From the NCBI GenBank assembly GCA_900552055.1, contig URYI01000015.1:1-24372 (forward strand): 24,372 nucleotides of DNA, in the 5' to 3' direction. Source of the stretch: an uncultured Eubacteriales bacterium (lineage in GTDB: Bacteria > Bacillota > Clostridia > Christensenellales > QALW01). Shown piece after piece: positions 1 through 7,292 of this stretch. Position numbers and translations under genes: made by a program. How positions within the stretch are numbered: the first letter of the stretch is position 1; each line of letters opens with the position of its first letter. Below the pieces are notes generated by a model. That model made no database searches. It was not told where the DNA came from and worked only from the letters and a program-made list of their open reading frames with translations.

Positions 1-63
1 TTCGGAAAGCAAAGCTTTCCGAAAAACAGGGGGACATGCTGCCCGACCGCAGGTCGGGCAGCA
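1..63. repeat. Two adjacent perfect hairpins
   Basis: Two perfect stem-loops lie side by side. The first has a 10-bp stem (1-10 with 14-23) and loop AAA. The second has a 12-bp stem (37-48 with 52-63) and loop GCA. Neither is followed by a clear T-run. They lie downstream of ypeB on the minus strand. Their stems share no sequence, but the loop triplets recur in other intergenic hairpins of this window. Confidence 0.7.
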
Positions 64-114
64 CGCCGCCCCGCCCTCTAAAAATATTTACCCGCAAAAA
101 ACAGCGAACACATA

Positions 115-195
115 CAGCGGCGTTTGGCAGGCTTATAAGCCTGCTCCTGCCGGGCTATCCGCCCGGCAGGCGGCCAAAGGCCGCAAACGCCGCTG
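115..195. repeat. Compact four-way-junction-like inverted repeat structure
   Basis: An 11-bp outer stem (115-125 with 185-195) encloses three further stem-loops almost without gaps. They are an 18-bp palindrome at 127-144, a 10-bp stem with loop TATCC (146-155 with 161-170), and a 5-bp stem with loop AAA (171-175 with 179-183). Only single bases at 126, 145 and 184 stay unpaired between helices. All pairings are exact in the sequence. The structure sits in the 3' flank of ypeB and has no T-run, so it is not a classical terminator. Its function is unknown; it could be an RNA fold, a REP-like element or a cruciform. Confidence 0.65.
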
Positions 196-227
196 TTAAC
201 GCTTAACCATATGATAGATAGACGCGA

Positions 228-1556
228 TTACAATACGAGATCTCCTATATCCGTCTGTATAACTCTCATAACATTCACTTCTTCCAGCGTGTTTGCGTCA
301 ACATATACGATATACCTGTTATCATTGTAAATGCCTGTGAACTCATAACAAAGCAATTCCTCTTCATAAAGAGGTATAACGCATAATTGCTCACGCTCTA
401 CCTTCAATCCATTAAAAACCTTTTCCGAAGCCTTTTGAATAGAATGCTGCGGCGCTTCTAATTCGCGTTCCCGGTAATTAATAATATATCCTCTTCCTTC
501 AACGCCTACTATGCTCCCATCATCCAGCGCTACTTTTATCTTAACCAAGTCTGGATAAATAACCGCATCATTTACAACCGGAGCCGCGTTAAAGACAACC
601 GCATTATCATACTCGGAGCCCCAGACAAGCTCCATTTCTCCATAATCCAGCTTCTTAAGAAATTCTTCTGCTTTTACCTGGGCCTGGTCTACTGTAAGTT
701 TAGCCTCGTTTATTGCCCGTCCATCAGTATACCATTCCAGCAAACCTCCCTGTTTGGAAATGCTTATGCTCCCGTTTTCAGTACTAAAGCAATAACAGGG
801 CAAGTCCCCTTCTATATCCGTTCCTTCACTCAAGCCGGAGGCACTGATTCCTAAAAGCTCGGCTGCTTTATTACGCGCTTCTTCCCGGCTTATCTCTTTA
901 CGCTCAGTAACTGGTTTTGTATCCAGTTCGCTGTCTGAAAACGGACCGTCATAAATGAGGGTGGGATAATCTATATCCGCTTCTGCAAGATAATTCCAGT
1001 AATCATTCAATAAACCCGACCTGTCGCCCTGGTCATCCACATAAACCGCAGCAAGGTCCAGCGTGCCGGTGGAAAGCTGGTCCGAAAGCTCCCGCATTTC
1101 CTGATTCAGGCTTTTGCAGGCCGCATAGAGTTTTTCTACGCCCTCCCGATCCTCTTCGCTTAAATCACCATCCACCGATTTGAGCATCGCATATTCACAG
1201 AAGCCACCCAGCTTGTTTATGAAATTCAAAGAATTTTCTACCGCTTGATGAGAAATGGGCATTGCTGCAAGATTCTGCTCCGCTCTCCCGCTTAGGGAAC
1301 ACAGCTCCGAATATATTTTAGCTGCATTCTTATCATTGGTAACTACAACCGCTTTGGATAAATTGGTTTCTATATCATCCAATTCGTATATTGTATTATA
1401 AAGCCGGCTTTCCAGCATGCTGTTTATTCGGTCGTTGAGCCTGGCCTGCTCATTGGCCCCCGAAATAAGCCCGGCAATGGCGCCAATAAGCGCAATCACC
1501 AATAAAACGCTGAACACGGCTAAACTTTTAAGCCAGCCTTCTTTACTGTACTTAAT
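228..1556 (-). CDS. ypeB: Germination protein YpeB
   Basis: YpeB is the forespore inner-membrane partner that SleB needs for assembly and stability in the dormant spore. The product has an N-terminal hydrophobic segment (FSVLLVIALIGAIAGLISG), a helical middle region, and a C-terminal part with PepSY-like repeats ending near YIVYVDANTLEE, which matches the YpeB family. The length (about 442 residues) fits the usual 440-450. Start choice: the only good ribosome binding site, AAGGAGGG, is at 1563-1570. Six bases downstream is an in-frame ATT (1554-1556), which gives an N-terminus with Lys residues ahead of the membrane segment. The first conventional start, GTG at 1515-1517, has no ribosome binding site and would remove those residues. 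I favour ATT, with moderate certainty. The gene follows sleB with its ribosome binding site abutting the sleB stop. Confidence 0.9.
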   Translation of the reverse strand: MKYSKEGWLKSLAVFSVLLVIALIGAIAGLISGANEQARLNDRINSMLESRLYNTIYELDDIETNLSKAVVVTNDKNAAKIYSELCSLSGRAEQNLAAMPISHQAVENSLNFINKLGGFCEYAMLKSVDGDLSEEDREGVEKLYAACKSLNQEMRELSDQLSTGTLDLAAVYVDDQGDRSGLLNDYWNYLAEADIDYPTLIYDGPFSDSELDTKPVTERKEISREEARNKAAELLGISASGLSEGTDIEGDLPCYCFSTENGSISISKQGGLLEWYTDGRAINEAKLTVDQAQVKAEEFLKKLDYGEMELVWGSEYDNAVVFNAAPVVNDAVIYPDLVKIKVALDDGSIVGVEGRGYIINYRERELEAPQHSIQKASEKVFNGLKVEREQLCVIPLYEEELLCYEFTGIYNDNRYIVYVDANTLEEVNVMRVIQTDIGDLVL

Positions 1557-1568
1557 AACTATCCCTCC

Positions 1569-2246
1569 TTAAGTACAAAAAACATGATTGCCAATAACGC
1601 GCATTATCGGCCTGGATTTAATCCATTGATTAGTAGCAGTCTGGGGGTTGTAATAATAAATACAGCCGTTAGTAGGATCCCAGCCGGCCATAGCGTCACG
1701 CGCCGCCCTTAAAGCGTTGGAATCAGGCGAAAGATTTATCTGCCCGTCGCTAACTACGTCAAACGCTCCGGACTGATATATTACTCCCGCAATAGTATTG
1801 GGGAAAGAGGGATGTTCTACTCGGTTGAGTATAACCGCCGCAACTGCCACCTGCCCCTCATACGGTTCTCCTCTGGCCTCGCCGTAAACAGCTCTGGCTA
1901 AAAGATAAACGTCATTGCTGCTGGAAGAATTGCCTGAAGAAGTTCCCTCTGAAAGACTCATACCCAGCTTTTTAGCCGTAGCCGGCCCAACAATGCCATC
2001 CTCAACCAGCCCGTTCTTACGCTGAAAATAGCGCACAGCGCTTTCAGTCTTGCTGCCGAATATACCGTCCACCTCACCCGTATAATAACCCCAGTTTTTT
2101 AATTTCTGCTGCATCTGACTGACCTTATCGCCAGTCGAGCCGCGTTTTAATACCGCGGCTTGAGTCTGGGTCGGCAGAATAAATACGGCACACACAAACA
2201 AAATGCTTATGACAGCGGCCAATTTAATACATGCACTTTTTTTCAA
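1569..2246 (-). CDS. sleB: Spore cortex-lytic enzyme SleB
   Basis: SleB is a lytic transglycosylase that degrades spore cortex peptidoglycan (muramic-lactam regions) during germination. Visible parts are an N-terminal signal peptide (residues 1-30, likely cleaved after TQTQA), a PG_binding_1 repeat (about 32-95, ending DGIVGPATAKKLG), a short Ser-rich linker (about 100-112), and the SleB/hydrolase_2 catalytic domain (113-225). The catalytic domain carries ARAVYGEARGEP, whose first Glu (E123) is the expected catalytic residue. The protein has 225 residues, shorter than the roughly 300 of Bacillus SleB, mainly because the linker is short. The start is TTG at 2244-2246 with AGAAAGGA upstream; the nearby ATG is out of frame. 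The gene is 14 bases downstream of spoIIR and directly followed by ypeB, the conserved sleB-ypeB pairing. Confidence 0.95.
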   Translation of the reverse strand: MKKSACIKLAAVISILFVCAVFILPTQTQAAVLKRGSTGDKVSQMQQKLKNWGYYTGEVDGIFGSKTESAVRYFQRKNGLVEDGIVGPATAKKLGMSLSEGTSSGNSSSSNDVYLLARAVYGEARGEPYEGQVAVAAVILNRVEHPSFPNTIAGVIYQSGAFDVVSDGQINLSPDSNALRAARDAMAGWDPTNGCIYYYNPQTATNQWIKSRPIMRVIGNHVFCT

Positions 2247-2260
2247 TTATTTCATCCTTT

Positions 2261-2821
2261 CTAAAACAGACTGCACAGCCAATGGAAGAACTCCAGGATC
2301 CTGGAATGATATACCACTTCGGGTTCCTCCTGAACACTAAGTATTTCAGCGCTTTCGTCCGCTTCAACGCTTGTATAGCACAGAGGCGGATAGGCAACGC
2401 ACCACCAGTTTTGACCCGCTCCGCCGTTAAGCTCTATAATAAGCGCCTCATACTCTCCTGCAGGATATACAACACCCGCATACACCCGGTCGGGAAAATA
2501 CTCCTTGCCCAGCCAAACAGAGGCATCTTGTCCAGAACTCTGCTCAGCCAGCATTTCAATTTCCTCAATCGCCTCATTAATAATCCTGCGGGCTTCGTCG
2601 ATGTTATTGCACTCCAGCATGCGCTCTTTCAAAAACTCGTTTACGCTGTCCCTTACCAGCAGCTTTTTATCCTGATTCTCCTGGCTGTCATCCTGAGCGC
2701 GTATATGCAGCCTTATTATCTGATCAGGCTCATACGGAGTAACGGCCTCGCTTTTCTCTATAGGCCATAGACCCCAGATTAAAAAAGCTGCAAGCAGTAT
2801 TACAAACAATCTTTTTTTCAT
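2261..2821 (-). CDS. spoIIR: Stage II sporulation protein R
   Basis: SpoIIR is secreted from the forespore and triggers SpoIIGA in the mother-cell membrane to process pro-sigma-E. The 186-residue product begins with a signal or anchor segment (residues 4-20). It carries the family landmarks: IIRLHIRAQDDS followed by LLVRDSV, a helical EEARRII-type region, then LGKEYFPDR, PAGEYEALII and NWWCVAYPPLC. These are characteristic of SpoIIR, so the assignment is firm. The start ATG has GGGAGAA upstream. The gene heads a tandem with sleB and ypeB on the same strand. In Bacillus, spoIIR belongs to the sigma-F regulon and sleB-ypeB to sigma-G, so a shared transcript would combine early and late forespore functions. 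Confidence 0.95.
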   Translation of the reverse strand: MKKRLFVILLAAFLIWGLWPIEKSEAVTPYEPDQIIRLHIRAQDDSQENQDKKLLVRDSVNEFLKERMLECNNIDEARRIINEAIEEIEMLAEQSSGQDASVWLGKEYFPDRVYAGVVYPAGEYEALIIELNGGAGQNWWCVAYPPLCYTSVEADESAEILSVQEEPEVVYHSRILEFFHWLCSLF

Positions 2822-2870
2822 TTTGTTTTCTCCCTTTATATACGCCCCGAACCGGAGCTTTCTGCCAATA

Positions 2871-2898
2871 ATTATTACCCGGCATATTGCTTTTATTC
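2871..2898 (-). promoter_or_regulatory. Possible sigma-F/sigma-G promoter of spoIIR operon
   Basis: On the minus strand GAATA (2894-2898) is followed after 14 bases by GGTAATAAT (2871-2879). The latter fits the sigma-F minus 10 pattern GGnnAnAnT, and GAATA fits the forespore minus 35 GnATA. The implied transcript start lies about 40 bases before the spoIIR ATG. The match is by eye and the spacing is slightly short, so this is tentative. Confidence 0.35.
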
Positions 2899-2944
2899 AG
2901 CTGTGAGAACGCTTAAATAAAAATCTGGGAAATTATAATCAAAT

Positions 2945-3097
2945 TTAAAGGTCATCAGCATCCTGTACCGGAACATCCCCGTCCTTAACCGGCCTGCCGG
3001 TATACATACCCAGGGAATCAGTTATAATATTATCCCCCTTTTCTCTTTTATAAGCGTCTGTTATCTCCTTAACCTTCCTGCTCATTTTTGTTTTCAT
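2945..3097 (-). CDS. Small hypothetical protein, 50 residues
   Basis: A 50-codon reading frame starts with ATG at 3095-3097 and has a perfect AGGAGG 8 bases upstream, ending in TAA. The product is very hydrophilic. It has a basic, helical N-terminal half (MSRKVKEITDAYKREKGDN), then a Gly/Pro-containing segment (SLGMYTGRPV), and an acidic tail ending PVQDADDL. It has no membrane segment, signal peptide or cysteines. I do not assign a function. The ribosome binding site, the clean termination and the coding-like composition make it a real gene. It is transcribed in the same direction as spoIIR, 123 bases upstream of it, so it could be a monocistronic gene or the first gene of that transcript. 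Confidence 0.75.
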   Translation of the reverse strand: MKTKMSRKVKEITDAYKREKGDNIITDSLGMYTGRPVKDGDVPVQDADDL

Positions 3098-3143
3098 AAT
3101 TATTGCCTCCTGATTTTTTTGATAGTATTCCTCATATGAGATT

Positions 3144-3172
3144 TAAAAATGCAGATAAAAATATTTTGTCAA
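3144..3172 (-). promoter_or_regulatory. Possible sigma-A promoter of the 50-residue gene
   Basis: The minus strand reads TTGACA (3167-3172), a 17-base spacer, then TTTTTA (3144-3149). The minus 35 is perfect and the minus 10 is poor. It lies about 50 bases before the start codon of the small gene at 3097. Confidence 0.35.
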
Positions 3173-3189
3173 GAGAGCATGCTTCAGCA

Positions 3190-3268
3190 GCCCGGCCTTC
3201 GGCCGGGCCGGCGGCGGGCAAGCTTTGCTTGCCCGCCGCGATTTTGGCGCCCATCCGGGCGCCAAAAT
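3190..3268. repeat. Cluster of three tandem perfect hairpins
   Basis: Three contiguous perfect stem-loops: an 8-bp stem with loop TTC (3190-3197 with 3201-3208), a 13-bp stem with loop TTT (3211-3223 with 3227-3239), and a 12-bp stem with loop ATCC (3241-3252 with 3257-3268). There is no T-run after any of them on either strand. The stems are unrelated to those at 1-195, but the loops are similar. The cluster is intergenic, between the 50-residue gene and the ABC exporter pair. Confidence 0.7.
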
Positions 3269-3310
3269 TCTGCGCCGCCCCCGCCCCCATTTTAGGCTTA
3301 ATATAAAATA

Positions 3311-3356
3311 CAAATCCCCCTGATGTACTTCTATTTTCCTACATCAGGGGGATTTG
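3311..3356 (-). terminator. Terminator after the ABC exporter genes
   Basis: A perfect 17-bp stem (3311-3327 with 3340-3356) has a 12-base loop. Read on the minus strand it is followed by the T-rich stretch TATTTTATATT. It lies 59 bases past the stop of the downstream ABC exporter gene. Confidence 0.7.
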
Positions 3357-3414
3357 TCTATTGTCCGCTTTTTCTGGTTCGGTTCAGCTTTTCCTGCACA
3401 GGCGGTGCTGATTT

Positions 3415-5157
3415 TTAATTTTCTTCAGCTGGTGCAAACTGGCTGTTATACAGGTTAAAATAAAATCCTTTTTTCTTCATAAGCTGTTCGTGGCTGCCGT
3501 ATTCCACTATATCTCCCTTATTCATAACTATTATAACGTCCGCATCCTGTATGGTGGACAGCCGGTGGGCAATAACAAAGCTGGTGCGCCCCTTCATAGC
3601 CGCTTTAAATGCAAGCTGGATCTTTTGCTCGGTCCGGGTATCAACAGAACTGGTTGCTTCATCCAAAATGAGCATTGGGGGATCCATAAGCATAGCCCGC
3701 GCAATGGTGAGCAGCTGCTTTTCTCCCTGCGAAAGGTTTTCGCCGTCCTCGCTGATTATGGAATTATATCCGTCGGGCAGCCTGGAGATAAAATCGTGCG
3801 CATAGGCGGCTTTGGCGGCTCGTATAATCTCTTCGTCTGTCGCCTGGGGCATGCCGTAAGCGATATTGTCCCTTATGGTTCCGTTAAAAAGCCAGGTTTC
3901 CTGCAATACCATAGCAAAACAGGCCCTCAGGCTGTCCCGGTTAATTTCCTTTATATCCATGCCGTCTAATAGAATTTTTCCGCCGTTAAGCTCATAAAAG
4001 CGCATAAGCAGATTGACCAGCGTAGTCTTGCCTGCGCCTGTAGGGCCTACTATCGCGTTCATGCTGCCGGGCTGGGCGTGGAAGGAAAAGTCAGTTATCA
4101 GCTTTTTGTCGGGCACATAAGAAAACTCGGCGTGCACAAATTCTATTTCTCCGCGGATGTTTTCGGGTTCAACTGTCTTTTTAGCTGATTCGTCAGGCTG
4201 GGCGGGCTCGCTTAAAAGGCCGAATATTCTTTCCAGCGCGGCCAGCGCGGACTGCAGCTGGGAAATAACCCCTGTAATTTCGTTGATGGGCTTGGCAAAT
4301 TGGGTTGCGTAGGTTAAAAAGCTGAGAATAGTTCCGACAGACATGCGTCCGTCCAGCGCCATAAACACCCCCAGCACGCCCACAATTACATAGGCGGCGT
4401 TGTTGACCAGCCGGGTGGTGGGATTGGTTAGGGAGGAATAAAATTGCGCCTTCTGGCCGCATTGATAAAGCTGCTGGTCTGTTTCTTCAAAACGGGCAAT
4501 AGCTTTTTTATTATAGCCAAAAGCGCTTACCACTGCCGCGCCCGTCAGCATTTCTTCGGCCAGACCCGAAAGCTCGCCCGTCTTAGCGGCCTGCTCCCTG
4601 AAACTGCGCCTTGAACGCTTAGTTATAAAATAGGCTATTAAAAAGGATACGGGAGTTATTAACAGCACTATAAGGGTTATTAAAGGGGAGAGGGCCAGCA
4701 TGAAGCCGAAAGAGCCTAAAATGACTATAATTCCCGAAAGTAGCTGGGAGATTGATTGCAGCATGCCCTCGCAGGCGGTATCGGCATCGTTTGTGAGCCG
4801 GCTGTATATGTCTCCGTGACTGTGCGAATCTATATAGCCTATTGGCAGATCTGTCAGGTGGAAAAAGCAGTCCTTCCGCAAGAGAGCGGTGGTTTTATAG
4901 GCGAGCGCGTTAGTGCATATATTCATCAGGTACATAAATATTGCGCTCAGCAGATAAATTATTCCCAGGAATATAAGATAATACAGGATTTTTTCCCATG
5001 AAGCCTGGTCTATAACGTCCACGGCCCGGCCTATATAATACGGGCCGAGCAGGGAGAGGCCGCCTGAAGCCAGCGCAAAAATTACAGCGCCTGCAAGAGA
5101 AAGCCGGGATTTTTTCATATATTGCCAGAGACTGGATAATATATTCTTTCTTTTCAT
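3415..5157 (-). CDS. ABC exporter half-transporter, consensus ATP-site subunit
   Basis: This type IV ABC exporter subunit has 580 residues. A six-helix transmembrane domain spans roughly residues 15-310 and a nucleotide-binding domain about 335-575. The ATPase motifs are Walker A GPTGAGKT (371-378), Q-loop Gln419, signature LSQGE (475-479, altered from LSGGQ), Walker B LILDE with catalytic Glu500, and switch His531. It therefore supplies an intact Walker B/His site but a degenerate signature. The start ATG overlaps the stop of the upstream exporter gene by four bases (ATGA), with AAGGAGGA upstream, so the two are translationally coupled. Together they resemble heterodimeric multidrug or lipid exporters of the LmrCD/TM287-288 type. 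The substrate cannot be told from sequence. Confidence 0.93.
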   Translation of the reverse strand: MKRKNILSSLWQYMKKSRLSLAGAVIFALASGGLSLLGPYYIGRAVDVIDQASWEKILYYLIFLGIIYLLSAIFMYLMNICTNALAYKTTALLRKDCFFHLTDLPIGYIDSHSHGDIYSRLTNDADTACEGMLQSISQLLSGIIVILGSFGFMLALSPLITLIVLLITPVSFLIAYFITKRSRRSFREQAAKTGELSGLAEEMLTGAAVVSAFGYNKKAIARFEETDQQLYQCGQKAQFYSSLTNPTTRLVNNAAYVIVGVLGVFMALDGRMSVGTILSFLTYATQFAKPINEITGVISQLQSALAALERIFGLLSEPAQPDESAKKTVEPENIRGEIEFVHAEFSYVPDKKLITDFSFHAQPGSMNAIVGPTGAGKTTLVNLLMRFYELNGGKILLDGMDIKEINRDSLRACFAMVLQETWLFNGTIRDNIAYGMPQATDEEIIRAAKAAYAHDFISRLPDGYNSIISEDGENLSQGEKQLLTIARAMLMDPPMLILDEATSSVDTRTEQKIQLAFKAAMKGRTSFVIAHRLSTIQDADVIIVMNKGDIVEYGSHEQLMKKKGFYFNLYNSQFAPAEEN

Positions 5158-6890
5158 GACCGTTCCTCCTTGCTTTGAGCCTTGATACCCTGCGACTGGC
5201 AGATTTCGGCATATACCCGGCAGGTTTCTATAAGCTGGGCGTGCTCTCCAGCGCCTGCGATACGGCCATTATCTAAAACCAATATCAATGCGGCGTCCTT
5301 AATGGCCGCGGGGCGCTGGGAAATAACTATCGCCGCCCTGTCCTTGCGTCCCAGAACCGCGCGGCGCATTTTAAGGTCGGTGGCGTAATCAAGGGCGCTG
5401 GAGGAATCGTCTAAAATTACCAGTTCAGGACTGCCTGCAATAGCCCTGGCTATATTCAGGCGCTGCTTCTGCCCGCCCGAAAGATTACTGCCGCCCTGCT
5501 CCAGCAGGGAATCATATCCTTTTTCTTTTCCCAGAATAAATTTCTCCGCCTGAGCGTCCTGTGCGGCACGGCGGACCTCCTCTTCCTTTATATCCCGGCC
5601 CAGTTTTATATTATCCGCTATGGTGCCCGAAAAAAGCTGGGCCTTTTGAAAGGCAAAGCCTGTTTGCGCGTGCAGGATCTCAGGGTTCAGCTTATTTAAA
5701 TCCACGCCCTTGAAAAGGATTCTGCCCTTGGATGGCTCATACAATCGGGCCAGCAGCTTGACAATGGTGCTTTTGCCCGAGCCTGTGCCTCCTATTATTC
5801 CCAGCGTTTGCCCCCTTTTGAGGCTGAAGCTTATATCCCTAAGGGCGGGGGAGGAGCTGCCCGGATAATAAAAGGTAACATTTTCAAAGCTTACTATGGG
5901 CTCGGAATTATCTGTTTCTGTTATGGGATGCGCGCATACGGCGGCCTGGGGCTCTGTTTCAAATATCTCGTTTACTCTCTGCGCGCTTGCGGCGGCGCGA
6001 GTAAAGGTAACAACCAGATTAGCCACCACTATCAGCGCCAGCAGTATGGTGGTCAGGTAGTTTACATACGCTACAATATCTCCCTTTGTCATGCTGCCCG
6101 CTGAAATTTCATTTGCGCCCCAGCCTACCACGGCCAGCATGGCAAAATTGAGGATTAAATTTGTAAGGGGATTCATAAGGCCGGAGATCCGGCCTGTTAT
6201 TAAAGCGGTTTTCTGCCAGTTCTCCGAGGCGTCCGCATATTTTTGGCGTTCCTGCTCAGTGCGCGAAAAGGAGCGGACTACCCTTACGCCCGAAAGGTTT
6301 TCCCTTAAGAGCACGGCCAGGCCGTCCAGCTTTTTCTGCATTAATTTAAACAGGGGAACGCACGCCTTCATTATAAGGTACAATACAATTATAAAAATAG
6401 GTATTACTGCCAGAATTATCAACGAAAGCTTCAGATTTATTATCATGGCCATAACCAGTCCGCCTATACATAAAAAGGGCGCGCGTATAACCAGCCTTAT
6501 GAGCATTGCCACGGCATATTGAAGCTGCACTGTATCGTTAGTCACCCGGTTTAAAAGAGACGCGCTTCCGAATTTATCCATCTCGCTTCCCGAAAAGCTT
6601 TGAATCTTTTTAAAAAGGGCGTTGCGCAGTGCCGTGCCTGAGCCCTGGGAGGCGATAGAGGCGTAATACTGGCATACAAGCGCGCATGCCAGCCCCAGAA
6701 TGGTAGTAAACAGCATTAATACGCCCATTCTTATTATATAGCCTGTGTCCCCCGAAGCTATGCCTTTATCTATAAGCTCCTTCATTAGAAAGGGCAGCAG
6801 CAGCTCCAGAATTGCTTCGCACAGCTTGAAAAAAGGCCCTAAAAAAACCTGCTTTTTATAATCCTTAAGAAAACGGGTAAGCTTAAACAA
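5154..6890 (-). CDS. ABC exporter half-transporter, degenerate ATP-site subunit
   Basis: This is the first gene of the exporter pair, with a transmembrane domain followed by a nucleotide-binding domain. I place the start at TTG 6888-6890, because AAAGGA lies nine bases upstream at 6900-6905. A longer frame from TTG 6906-6908 has no ribosome binding site. From that start the protein has 578 residues, with Walker A GGTGSGKS (367-374), an intact LSGGQ (470-474), Walker B LVILDD where Asp495 replaces the catalytic Glu, and Gln525 where the switch His should be (ISQRP). These two changes are the classic marks of the degenerate site of heterodimeric exporters such as TM287/288. They pair with the altered LSQGE signature of the partner gene. 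Confidence 0.92.
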   Translation of the reverse strand: MFKLTRFLKDYKKQVFLGPFFKLCEAILELLLPFLMKELIDKGIASGDTGYIIRMGVLMLFTTILGLACALVCQYYASIASQGSGTALRNALFKKIQSFSGSEMDKFGSASLLNRVTNDTVQLQYAVAMLIRLVIRAPFLCIGGLVMAMIINLKLSLIILAVIPIFIIVLYLIMKACVPLFKLMQKKLDGLAVLLRENLSGVRVVRSFSRTEQERQKYADASENWQKTALITGRISGLMNPLTNLILNFAMLAVVGWGANEISAGSMTKGDIVAYVNYLTTILLALIVVANLVVTFTRAAASAQRVNEIFETEPQAAVCAHPITETDNSEPIVSFENVTFYYPGSSSPALRDISFSLKRGQTLGIIGGTGSGKSTIVKLLARLYEPSKGRILFKGVDLNKLNPEILHAQTGFAFQKAQLFSGTIADNIKLGRDIKEEEVRRAAQDAQAEKFILGKEKGYDSLLEQGGSNLSGGQKQRLNIARAIAGSPELVILDDSSSALDYATDLKMRRAVLGRKDRAAIVISQRPAAIKDAALILVLDNGRIAGAGEHAQLIETCRVYAEICQSQGIKAQSKEERS

Positions 6891-6938
6891 AATCAAACGT
6901 CCTTTCAAAAGCTTTAAACGCAGCCTTTGGCGCGTTTA

Positions 6939-6967
6939 TATATAAATTAGATTTTCGGGCCGTTCAG
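6939..6967 (-). promoter_or_regulatory. Possible promoter of the ABC exporter pair
   Basis: The minus strand reads CTGAAC (6962-6967), a 17-base spacer, then TATATA (6939-6944), about 50 bases before the preferred start codon. The minus 10 is reasonable and the minus 35 weak. Confidence 0.3.
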
Positions 6968-7292
6968 CCGCGCAGGAAAGCGCCTAAAATAGCCGTCCAG
7001 CCGCAAAAGAGAGCGCATAATGGCGCAACAAAGCGCAGTTACCAATATGCATAAATGGACGGCTAAAGTTAAAAGAGGCGCAGGAGGCTGCATATAAACG
7101 GGCGGCGGCGCAGAAATAAGCCTGTGTAAAAGGGGAGGCCGTGTTGTGCGCAGGGAGCTTTAATAAAAGACCGCAGCAGGCATAAGGAGAAGGTGCGCGG
7201 CAGGCTTGCAGACATATATTGCATTCCGCGGCGCAATACTCCTGCGCGCCTTTTTCATTATGGCCGCAATGTTCTGCACGCGCTCAACGGCG
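6968..7292. other. Intergenic stretch with a long-range inverted repeat
   Basis: No convincing gene is seen on either strand; the open frames here lack ribosome binding sites and family signatures. The only clear structure is a perfect 10-bp inverted repeat, TAGCCGTCCA at 6990-6999 and its complement at 7056-7065, with 56 bases between. No T-run terminator for capA is evident. The stretch may hold decayed sequence. Confidence 0.4.

Noticed and set aside
1..195. CRISPR array
   Set aside because: Palindromes are not direct repeats of constant length and there are no regular spacers.
2231..2770. Plus-strand open frame opposite spoIIR
   Set aside because: Antisense to a well-identified gene with no ribosome binding site or family signature.
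3103..3306. Plus-strand open frame through the hairpin cluster
   Set aside because: It crosses three perfect hairpins and the opposite-strand small gene's ribosome binding site; Pro/Ala-rich composition is an effect of G+C-rich stems.
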